NCBI GenBank assembly: GCA_033557685.1
Contig: JAWQRN010000189.1
Coordinates: forward strand, 1-34,799
From: Sperchopsis tessellata
Taxonomy: Eukaryota > Arthropoda > Insecta > Coleoptera > Hydrophilidae
Direction of reading: 5' to 3'
Length of the DNA stretch: 34,799 nt
The notes under the pieces: model-generated
Databases searched by the model: none
What the model was told of the DNA's origin: nothing
The model's input: the letters and a program-made list of their open reading frames with translations, nothing else
Position numbers and translations under genes: made by a program
Shown here: positions 12,101 through 24,000 of the stretch, in pieces
Position numbering within the stretch: the stretch's first letter is position 1
How the letters are laid out: each line of letters begins with the position of its first letter

Positions 12101-15100
12101 GAAACCGTGTTTCTGTCTTTGAGACGCCATCAGCACTGCTCTGTTAGTAATTAGTTATACCCTATGTACGAAAATATACTTTGATTTCTTGTATAAATTC
12201 TTTTAGATCGTGAGTAAGCATATTATGAGAGGTATCGCAATGTTTCAATGTTGCAATTGAATAATCATTATGTTAATTTAGATTAATAAAATTGCTAGGT
12301 GTAAACTGCCAAGTAGTTTTAAAAGGACCTAATAATAGACTGAAATATAGCTCTGAGAAGTGTTAGCCATATACAGAATGAGTCAGTAGGTGACTAATCA
12401 GTTTATGAATAGCACTTCTGAGAGCTACACTTACCACTTTTTAAAGCTATTTAGCAGTCTACACCTAGCACTTTTAAGAACTACATGGCAGTTTACACCT
12501 AGTACATTCAAGGGCTATTTATCTTTTAATGTATCCTGCAACGGTGTATGAAACGTCGGTAAAAAGAAAAGCCAACACATGTTTATCTACCGGCAAACCT
12601 GAAGATATATAAATATTGTTTCTGGGTAGAATCCATGTAGAGGCACTTGTCAGAATAAGGCGTTGGTAATGCATTCATTCAAAGAGTTCTTAGGGATGGT
12701 AATAGATTCCAATCTAATGTAGAAAGATCATGTCCAACACCTCTATGCTAAATTATCGAAAGCCTTGTATGTAATAAAACAATTGTGCATTAATAATTTA
12801 CTCATATTTGCATGGTGTTATGCTATATGGATCGAGTGCATAGTACAATACGTCAGCAGAAATTTTGTATTATTTAGGAAAAGACAATCCATATCAAATT
12901 ATTATAATGAAAGCTGCAAAGATCATTTCATGCGTATTATATTTCTGCCTTCAGCAGTAATTTACAATACGTCATGCTCATTAGAACCTACTAGACCTAG
13001 TCTTTCGCCAAGGTACATGAGTATCAAGCTAGGACCAATGAAATTATTATTATATTTGGTGAATATAACACATTAGAAGTTATTCTATGTCACTTCCAAC
13101 ATAGTTTTTGGTTTAAAAACAACCAATTTTCACATATCAAACAAGTTTCAAATATAGTAAACCTGAACATGCAAATTCCATATATGTTTATAAATAATCA
13201 ATGTTATATTTGTTTAAAGTTAACTAAAAGATCAAACATATACACGCTAAATGTGGCTCTTAAACTTAAAAGACAAGCATTTATCTAGACCAAACGAAAT
13301 CTCTAAAAAAACAACAATTAAAATCAGCATTATATGATATGTATTCATAAAAAAAAACATGAAAATATATACAATTTGGGGCTTTTTTCGTGAAGGTTTG
13401 TTAAAAAAAGCCGATACTGAAGTGTGTTAAGCTTATGAGTAGGGGATACATCAAATTGGTACTACGCTTTATATAAAAAAAAACACATGTTAGTCTTGTT
13501 ATTACGTCTGCGCAAGCTACAAAAATGAGGACGTGGGACTACATAATTAACGTATTCTTACCTGTCAGGGAATGGTGCGTAGTCTCCCAAAATATTGCCA
13601 TTCAAAAATCAAAAAAAAAAATGGCTGGCTAAAAAAATATTATTATTTTCCGTAGATGTGCTCTCTTTGAGACCAAAAAGAAAAAGATCTCTTCTGCATA
13701 CAGAGGTGGTTTGGTGGTATGGAAGGAAAGTAAGCATAAATAAATAACGAGCATCGCCCTAGCAAATGCTGGAGTTGATGGACTTTTTAAATTATTATAA
13801 ATAGCGTTATTAAATAAGCGTTGTATGAGTCAGCCAAAAGCTGAAAGTTAGTTATCACGATCTTGATTATCTTTGCGTGTTTAGGTTTCATTGTTTAAGA
13901 AGCAAATGTTTTTCAACGTGAGTGTAAGTCATGTAAGTTTCTGTTTTGGTTTGCTAAAATAGATCTTAATTATTATTTTTTAAAAATGTAAGTAATAACC
14001 GTCAAAGAAATTCTTGTTTATCAAAAACTACAAGTGGGCCAATACCTTCAGAACCAACAGATCTGTAATGCCAATATATTTATGAAACTTAAAAAAGATA
14101 GGCAGTACATGTTTGGAAAATAACTCAAATTAGTTTATCACCAGCTTCTTTTTAAAATAGTTTAATCATTGAACTACCACCAAAAAAGTCAAATGAAAAA
14201 TTATATGAATGATTTTCCAAACATAGGCTATTTATTGTTTTTTAACTTGAAAAGGTGTACCGGAATTGCAGTCTGCTGTTTCTAAAGTTATTGGTTCACT
14301 TTTAGTTCTTGTTAAACGAAAAATAAATATATTTTCACTTTCGATTTTTGTTTCAAAATTCAAAAAAGGTGACGTTCTATTGTTTAGATAATAACCTATA
14401 AAAGTTATTTCATCTAATATTTAAAACCTATAAACTAAGACACATATGACAAGTTAAAAACTTACATCTAGACATTTTGGTCACTTGGATAGTTTGCAGT
14501 CTACTACACAACTAAATGGCTCTCCACCTAAATATCTAGCTTCTAGTGAGTCTGCCCACTAATTTTAGTGATGATTTTGCACATTGACCTAATGCCAAAA
14601 CAATGCAAATTGTTACATAACATGGCAGATGGACATGGGTATATCTATTTTACAAAACAAAAAAAGTGTAGGATGTGTTTAGATATTATCACAGGTGCAA
14701 AAACATTTTTTCTTTGTTCATATTAGAAATTCGCTTTTTTGATGGCAAAGATAACATGTGACGCAAACATATCTTATATGTTGCCAAGACAGTTAAAACT
14801 GCAGGTAGTCAGTATTCTGCAGGTTGGCCACCAAATTAGTAGCATACGGATGTTCTTGCCTTTTTAGTTAACGTCTTTGTATACTTCGGTATGTAAATTT
14901 TGCTCTTTATGAAACACATTTTGTTTTTTTCTTGTTTTGTTGTGCTTGTAAAATGATATTGTTAATGGAATTGTGCCAAAGCAGTTTTAGTGTGGCCTTT
15001 ATGGATTATGAACATATTGGAAATAGCTATAATTTCACTGATTTTAAATTTTCTGATTTAATAATTTGTTTTCTTTGACTAACTAAATTACCACATTTGA

Positions 15101-18100
15101 TACTATTCTTTTCCTCGGTGTTAGGTTGTGTAAAATTACTTGGATAATTATTTTATCTCAAGTTGTGGTACGGTAATTAATTTAGAATGCTATCATTTTG
15201 TGCAACTTACAATTACATAAAATATCAATTTAATAGTTTCTTTAAGATTACTGATAAACTGTTTTTGTATTTTCATGATTTTGAGAAATTATTGTAAACA
15301 AATCATTTATATCTTGGTTTAACGGATTCAGCTGTTTAACATATTATATAACTGAGAATTTTATTCAAGTTGTGGTACGGTAAATAATTTAGAATGCTAT
15401 CATTTTGTGCAACTTACAATTACACAAAATATCAATTTAATAGTTTCTTTAAGATTACTGATAAACTGTTTTTGTATTTTCATGATTTTGAGAAATTATT
15501 GTAAACAAATCATTTATGTCTTGGTTTAACGGATTCAGCTGTTTAACATATTATATAACTGAGAATTTTATTCTTTAACAAAAAAGGTATTCTTTTTCGG
15601 AATTAACGACGACTAGTAAAAATAAAAACCCATAAGTACAAGTAAGTCTAAATCTTAATCTGCAATGCTAAATTATATTGTTTATTTTATTGATTGTAAC
15701 TTTTTCAGTTGAGGAAATATTTGAATAATGTTTGTATTTTTTTACATGTTTTCTTAAAAAAAACATACTCACTAAGCGTAATGTTTTTTTGTATAATTCC
15801 TACCAACTTATTAAATGTAATGGACTTCCACGGTTAGTATCTGTATGCATATTGTTTCCGGGTGGAAACCGTGTAGAAGCTCTGACAAGTGCCGACGTTT
15901 CGTCCACTGTTGCAAGGGACATTTTGAAGGCGAGTGATGTTACTTCAATGAATGAATTCACTGCAGTGAATTCATTTATTAAAGTAACATCACTCGCCTT
16001 GAAAATGACCCTTGCAACAGTGGGCGAAACGTCGGCACTTGTCAGATCCTCTACACGGTTTCCACCCGGAAACAACATTCATACTACCAACTTACTTTAA
16101 AAAGACACCGTATTGAATTTTCGTATTTTCAAATGGCTTTTATTTTTTTGATTAATTTAATAAAAAATACATTTTATTACTTAAAAAGAAAGGCTTCTAA
16201 AAAATAGGAAAAATTAGAAATAACCCATATTTGAAAGAATGAAATTAGTTAAAATATTTCTTTAAACAAAAAAGTTACATCCGAAAAACAATCAGTATTT
16301 TTCAATGATTAATGAGAATATGAAAATGTTCATTCCACTAAAATAAAAAGCACTTTCAGCAGCATGGTATTCTCTTTTTTAACAAATTCGTAGCTCCAAT
16401 ATTAACGACAATACCCCACACAGATTGGGATACACCACATTTTTTTTAAATGATATTTAAATGGCAAATTTAAAACAAAATATATTTATTAATATAATTT
16501 AACCTTCAAAATGAGACTTTTTTGTTATAGTTTATATTTGTAAGTATTTTAGAAGAACATACTGGGTATAAATAAGGTAAAAAGCGCCTCCTGTTTTCTA
16601 TAATTTTGCAGATAGAGATTTTAAATATATAAGAGGTATTTTAGGTACACAATGACTTTTTAGGTTAAAATTAAAATTTGCGAAAATTCAAATAATTAGA
16701 AGGAATATTCTGTTTTTCAAAATTGTAATTGTAAATTTTATACACGCATGTGTTTGAAAACCTAAAATCCAAATAATGTATTTCACTGTACAAACATATC
16801 TCAGTAAACAATACGAATAAAAATGTTGTAATTCAGTCAAAACAATACAACATATGTTTTAAGAAAAAAAATTGGTGAAAAAATGATAGCCTGTAAGTAT
16901 CATTAATTTTTATCTTTTGAACCAAAACTAATATTGGGTTTAATATTTTAAATACGCTATAGATAACTATTCCAAAAATAGAACGTGAATATTACAATAA
17001 TAAAAACATATACTTGAAAATCGTAATATTAACATTAGAAATGTACACAGCCATTGATCTTGAAATAATTTGGAAATATTCAGATTTTTTCCATCTTCCA
17101 AGTCCAAAAGAGGTTATCATTACACATTTTATTATAAGAACATACACAGTATACTTTTACTTTCAAGCCTACTTGTCAAAAATTGTATTCGAGAATTTAA
17201 TTCGCATTTTTCTGCAGATTGAAAACTGGCTGTTAATGGACCTATTATTCATCTATATAATATTTAAAATTAACCTAAAATATTTCTAGCTCATTTTCGG
17301 TTAAATTTCATTTTTAAATAATTTTTTCCATGTATTTCTAGTGAAATTACCCCTTCTAAAATAGGACAAATAAAAATTGAATTTATTTTAAAATATTATT
17401 GCTATGTGTGTAACCCGGTGCCAGGTAACGCGGTACACATATAGTGGTTTCATTTCAAAACTAGCCACCCACAATAACTCTGAACCCGGTTTTGAGTAAA
17501 AACAATTTTGATTTCAAACAGGAACTTCAAAACCACTATCGAATAGTTCCTTTATCAGATCTGAAGTGGAAATAGTTTTGAACAAAAATACATCTAGAAA
17601 TTTGTATTGAAAATTTTTGTACTCAATAAGACAAAAATTTTGATGTACATTAAATGATGTATTACAAGGTAGGAAGTGCTTTTTAAGATTCCATAGTTGG
17701 AGTGGCTGGAAGTGAAGGGGTGAACAAAAAATTATTTGATAATGGTTATTCTAGGTGGCTAGTTTTGGGTTTGGAATATATACTCTGACATCGATCTAAA
17801 AATGTGAGACCAGACAGTCTTTGTCTAGATCTCCTGATATTAAAATTCAGAGCTCAGAGCTGACGACTGAACTTTCTCACATATTTAAATCAAATTATTC
17901 TATTTATTGATAAAATTAATTAATAATTGGTTTAAACTTTTGAAGAACACATTTCAGTGTCTATATTTTTGTGTTATGTGGTGTAAATTTTGTGTAATAT
18001 AGTTTTGACGTTACTATGTGCTTCAGAAATAAAGAAACCCAACAGCGACAATACTAACTATTAATAAAAGTATTAATAACTATTATAGCAAAGAAGATTC

Positions 18101-21008
18101 TTGTGAGACCTATTCTACGTGATCACATGGGGATGAAGTGCACTAACACTTGTAAAAACATAAAAACGATCAAAACGCGTAAAACTTCATTAATTAATGC
18201 AGCTCAAGCTTTTGCAGGGGCAACCCTCTCATTTCGTTTATAGACCCTTTATTTTGTTTATTTATATATTTATATATAATTATAGTGTGGTAACTATAAG
18301 ATATTTACAATATATTTCATGTTATTATTAATCGTACACACTTAACAGTAAATACAATAAAAAAGAAGAGTTTTTCGACGTTATTTTTTTGCTACCCGTC
18401 GATTGAAATCAGCGACATACAGACTCCTTCAGAAACACGTCCTGTGAAGGACACAAATCCAGAAAATCCGTATGTAGGGTTAATAAGTTGGCACACGATC
18501 ATCTTGCAGTAAACATATTTGAACTTAGTTCTTGAGACAATTTTGATACATAATCATACGAACGACGAAAACTGGCTGAATGTGCATTTTTGTTAGAAAA
18601 AGTGACCCGAGTGCGCGTTTCGGCCATTGGTGTCATCGTCGGACGTAGGCTGTGGCTATGCAGTTCTTTAGTAGAGGTAGCTACGGCCGGTTTTCGATGG
18701 AGTCGACTTACCAGGTCGGTACCTGTCCAAAGAGGCGTAGTTGTGTGGGTAGATTGCCCTTGGGCTGTATCCGTAGGTGTCACGGTGGAGAGGATCGTAT
18801 CTGTATCCAGCTCCGGTGATACGTTCGGCGGCCGCAGATGGGTCATCGTAGATTGATTTGCCATATGGCCAGGTTGAGGTGTATTCAGGCAAGTCGGAGA
18901 TTGGCCTGAAGATTCCCCTTGGTTTCGAATCATTGGCACGAATGTCATCTGATCCTAAAACAGAAAATTGTACATTGGTAAATATGTATAGAATCATATC
19001 AAATGTATTAAAAGGTAAATGTAAATGAACTGTAAGGTAATAAAGGTCTTCCAAACTCACTTAATTGCTCAAAAGAAGAAAATAGTTATCATAGTTAGAA
19101 TCTGTGTCTATTTCTAGAAAGCTACAATTTTGTATCAACAAATTTCCAGTGTCCTTCGAGGAACCTATAACCCCAGAGGGCGTGTCCACAAATAGTGGAT
19201 AGGGGAATGCTTGGCAGATATGCCGGGTAGGAGGGAAACAAAATACCTTCAACGAATCTACAGGTATACCATAGTATTACACCAACAATGAGTAACTGAA
19301 AACAGCATCTGATCCTAGCATGGATTGCTGAATTTAAACCTAGAAGCAGGACTTCTCAACACGCTCGGCAAGCGCGACATTTAAATATCAAAACCCCCAA
19401 TGAAGATGCCAAGTCTAAAAATGTATCCCCAGGTGTATAGGATTAAATATTCTGAATCCCAGTCTGACTTCAGTTTACCTCTCGAAATTTGGGGGGTAAA
19501 ACTAAAAAATATTTGAATATGTTACATATCACAGTATATAATATTAAGACGACGAGAACTAAAAATAATATACTAGAATTGGAAGAAGAACTATTTTTGA
19601 TATAATAAAACATCCTCAGTTCGTGTGAGACGAGACTACCAGGGGAAAATTGCACTACGTTAAAAGCAGCTCTATCAAAACAACATCCGAAATAAAGCTG
19701 TCGAAAAATGGCATCTACTGCATATGATCGAGGTAAGTGGAAGAATATGGGAGAGGCCTACTTCCAGAAGTTAACAATAAAAGGCTGAAAAGAAGAAGAA
19801 TAGGAAGCTTTTCCAATATTTGATAGGTAAGAAGAAAATATACCACTCTTTATCATTTCTTACGAATTAAAATAATACTTTAAATCAGCTTATGACCAAT
19901 ACAAAATCGTATGTGCTCAAAAATCGGTAGTAATACAATTAAAGTGTTTCATTTTTATAATCATGTTATATTATCTATTTCATATATCGTCGACGCAAAA
20001 TGACATCTAGCATATCAGTTTGAATCACAATTAACTCAATTTTCAGTGCATTCATACAAAATGTCAATATTTGAGAAGAAATAGACTCCATAAGTCAGTT
20101 AGATATCGGGTTAACCAAAAAGTAGTTGAACGTTTTTGTAATAGATGGAGATGTCTTGAAATGCAACTAACTTCGATCTAAGCCGCAAATTCATTATGCA
20201 ATTTCACAATTGATAGTTCAAGCTTCGTTAAAAAAAAGTGCATGATGTCGTTAACAGTTGTTTGCCGTCAATTTCTAAATGAAAAATTAAAAGAAACATT
20301 TTCGTCATATTTTGCTGTATTCCTGTCGAAAAGGAAACGACTCTATGTGGTGCAAGCTCATAAAAACTCATGTTTTCAATCAAAGTTGATGATCGAAATT
20401 GAAAGTTGAAAACCATTTAAAACAACTTCGATACGTTAGTAAGCTCGATATTTGGGTACCATATGTGCTTAAAGAAATTCATCTAACTAAGCGCATTGAC
20501 ATCTGCGATTCTCTTTTGAAACGTGAATAAAACGATCCATTTTTGAACATGTGATAACAGACGATGTAAAATGGATCGTCTGCAAAAATATCGAACGAAC
20601 AAAATCGTGAAGGATGGTTATGCTGTTAGTCTAGTACGGTTTCAAAGGTATTGTGTATTTTGAGCTACTTCCATTGAACCAAACTATTAACAAGGATGCG
20701 TACTGCTGCTACCAGAGTTGGTGAATAACAAAGGCGTTGTGTTTCACCATGATAACGCTAGACCACATACATGTTTGATCACCCCTCAAAAATGGTGGCA
20801 GATTTGATGGGATGTGTTACCACATCAGTCATATTCGCCTCAAAAAGCACCATCATGCCACCACTTGCTTCATTATTTTCAAGACGTCTTGAATGGTAAA
20901 ACCTACACTGCTGATATCAAATCGTTCTTAAAACTATTTTTGCCTGTTTATGCTAATAATCATGAAGTTACCTGAAATATAAGTTTTTACTTTCCATAAA
21001 AAAATTCG

Positions 21009-21045
<37 letters not shown>

Positions 21046-24000
21046 TTTTTAAGTAACTCTTCATACGACTACAGTAGAGTGGAAACAGTCCAAAATGTAG
21101 ATGTCTGAACCCATTTAGATACCTATTCGAAACTATTGATTCACAGTGGGACTTTTTCAGATCGAGTGATCATGTCATTATGAAATGACACACTATTGTA
21201 TGTACTTGTATGGTTAAAAATAAGAAATAATGGAATTCTGGGTACACGCGTTTACTTAAAGTGATGTCTCTGAACGCGCATTAGCATTTTAGTGCATTAT
21301 CAATCATTAGATTTTCAATAGCCTAGGGATGTTATTTATTTATATTTAATTAGGCCAAGTGATAAACGTCTCTGAGCAGCGTCTCCTTTATAAGATATGG
21401 TGTCCAAGGATGTATTATGTCTTAAATTAAGGCGTAATCAGAGTTTCGATCTTTGGCCCCGTACTCTTTGAATGTACTTTGAAAATATATCCAACTACAT
21501 CTTCAAGATGTGCTGCCTCTAACTTAACTAGCTACCTATCATCGGATTGGCAAACAGGTATTGATTATATCGTGGAATTGTGTTTTAATGTATTCCTCTA
21601 AATCTTGAAAAATTCTTAATCTTATACTTGGGTAAGGGCAATTTCAAGATACTATAGAATTCCAAAACGATTAGATTGTTTTAGTTCGAGTAAATACATC
21701 AAATTTAGATACATTGTGCCTTATGTATATGATACAACTACTTCTTTAGTCTTACAAAGCTAAGTCATCATCTATATTAATTTACTAATATCCCATAGTT
21801 CACGCTTCGAGACCATATGTGTTGATGATTGTTTTGTCAAAATTAACTCTTATCTACATTTGGAATTGACACTATTTGCAACTGTACTTATAGATTTGAT
21901 GTACAAAAAAATTGTCAATGTCGCAGGGCTCAGTACGAAAATACCATATTGCATCACTTATACAATTCTTTTTTTTTTTGTTCGTCTCAGGTTTTAAATA
22001 GGACTGATTAATTTTGCAAATATTGCAGTTGATCGCAATTAAAACGTGTCCAATTTTGATGACAAAAATAGTCTTTTTTGGCACTATGTCTTATATCTAC
22101 TTGCTTAATATTCTTATTCCAATGGTATTTTATTATCTTACAGTAATTTATTTATTTCTTAGCAACCATTTGGACTCTGTGCTTTATTTTCTTCACCTTA
22201 TTTTTAAAAAGAATATCCTAAAGGCGAAATTTGCAAAATAATTACATAAAAGTGTGTTTAGTATTTCTTGGGCTTTCAGACGGTGGATTTAGGTATGGGT
22301 ACTAACATTGGAGGGCAGTTGGAGACACGTACCCAATGCTAGTTTGCTAGGGTGCACATTGGATGCTAGTTTATTTTATTTTTAATTTAATTGACAGCTT
22401 AAATATTATGCTTAATTGTGCCGTATATGCAATCCAAACCCTTAGAGATGGTATATCTCGCTTACGTCGAGTGTCTTTTACGCTATGGTATTCGGTTTTG
22501 AGGAAGAATGTCAAGGGCTGATTTCATGTTAAAAACTAAAAAGAGATGACTTACGCCTATGTTTAGATTATCAAATGTAATGGGCAATCAAATACATCTG
22601 ATCACTGTATATTTATTCAATATCAATCTACATTTACCGTAATCAGGACATCTATAATATCCCAAACAATTTCATGTATTCACAATCAGCACATTCTGCA
22701 GGGCAGTGTTTAATAAATTGTCACGAAATATACAAGAAATAACAACTGATTGTTTATTTAAACAATCTGTTATTGAGCAGTTATTTTTATTCATTGACTG
22801 AGTTTACCTGTTCTCTTATCGGATTGAATTTTTATTAATCGATAGTTGGAGATGCGGGACTTCCCGTCGATACCAGTTGGTGTATAATTTTGAAACTCAT
22901 AATGTGTGTTTCGATGTCTATTAGGCTAGATATGAAGTGTTATGAATTTCGCAGTGTTATATAATTTGTTTAATTGTATTGCTCGCCAATTTTCTCATTC
23001 TTAACATGGCATGTACTTTCAGTGAATATTGGCGGTACTCTCAGTGAATATTGGCGATCATGTTGGGTATAATGATTTTGTTGACCACTGATCGAAACAA
23101 TGACTCTGTTATTTGGCCAAACCACTGTCTCGAATTAACCAGCTACGATGTAAGTCTTCTCCAAGCACTCCACCGGCGAAACCATCGTTTTCTTCTTGCA
23201 TGATAAGGTGCAAGATATCATACTTGTCTTTCATAACATGCCCAAGATATGCAAGTTTTTATTTAATTTCGATGGTTTTTACAATTACTGTCTTATTATC
23301 TAGTACATCCAGAACAGTCTCACTGTGAACCCTATCCCTCAAGTTGATTCGCAGTACAGGTCTGTAAAACCACATCTCAAACGTTTCGATTTTTTAAGTA
23401 CTGCCTCAGTCAGTGTCCATGATTTTGCTTCATACATAAGAACGAAAAACACATAACATCTTACCAATCGGATTCGCATCTATTTACTGAAGTCGTCCGC
23501 ATACATCTTTTTAAAAACGATGAAAGCTTCTCTGGCCTGTTATATGCGGAACTTTATCTCTAGTGTATGATCCCAGTCAAAGTGCATTCCAGGTACTTGA
23601 TCTTCTTTTCTCGACATAAAGGTTCACCGCCCGCTTGAATACCATGGTCAATTACAGGTTCTTTATTAATGATCACGTTTTAGTATTGGTGGTATTAAAT
23701 TCAAATCCAAAACTTTTGAAACTATTTGATCAAGGAGCTGTTGCTATCAAAACGGTGTCATCATCATACCGCATATTATTAAGTGCAACACCGTTGATCA
23801 TAATGCCATACTCTGTATCCTGTAGAGCTTCGTTGAGTAGATGTTATAAATCAGTGGAGTTATACACCCCCGCCTTACTCATATTTGGATAGAAATGTCT
23901 TCTGTTACTCTTTGGCCTACTCAAATATTTGCATTTTGTTGCCAGTATAGATAGGATAAAAGGCGCAGGTCTTTATCATCGATGCCTGTAGTTCTTAGTA

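Noticed and set aside
12540..12570. gtatgaaacgtcgg as a hammerhead 3' core
   Set aside because: No CUGANGA element or closing stem II upstream.
14465..14700. Possible piggyBac C-terminus (SRHFGHLDSL and CRMCLDIITGAKTFFLC)
   Set aside because: Two weak motifs with no DDE region and no terminal repeats; could be chance.
15732..16100. 122-codon plus-strand ORF and its 92-codon minus-strand mirror
   Set aside because: Both arise because the palindrome reads the same on each strand; not independent genes.
17014..17289. 91-codon plus-strand ORF
   Set aside because: Ile/Leu/Phe/Tyr-rich translation of AT-rich DNA in an Mf intron, antisense, no motif.
18499..18948. 149-codon ORF over Mf exon 2
   Set aside because: It is in a different frame from the one that joins exon 1 and gives the myofilin-like GSDDIRAN sequence; a shadow.
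19150..19250. GC-richer patch suspected to be a LINE 5' region
   Set aside because: No coding motif could be read in any frame.
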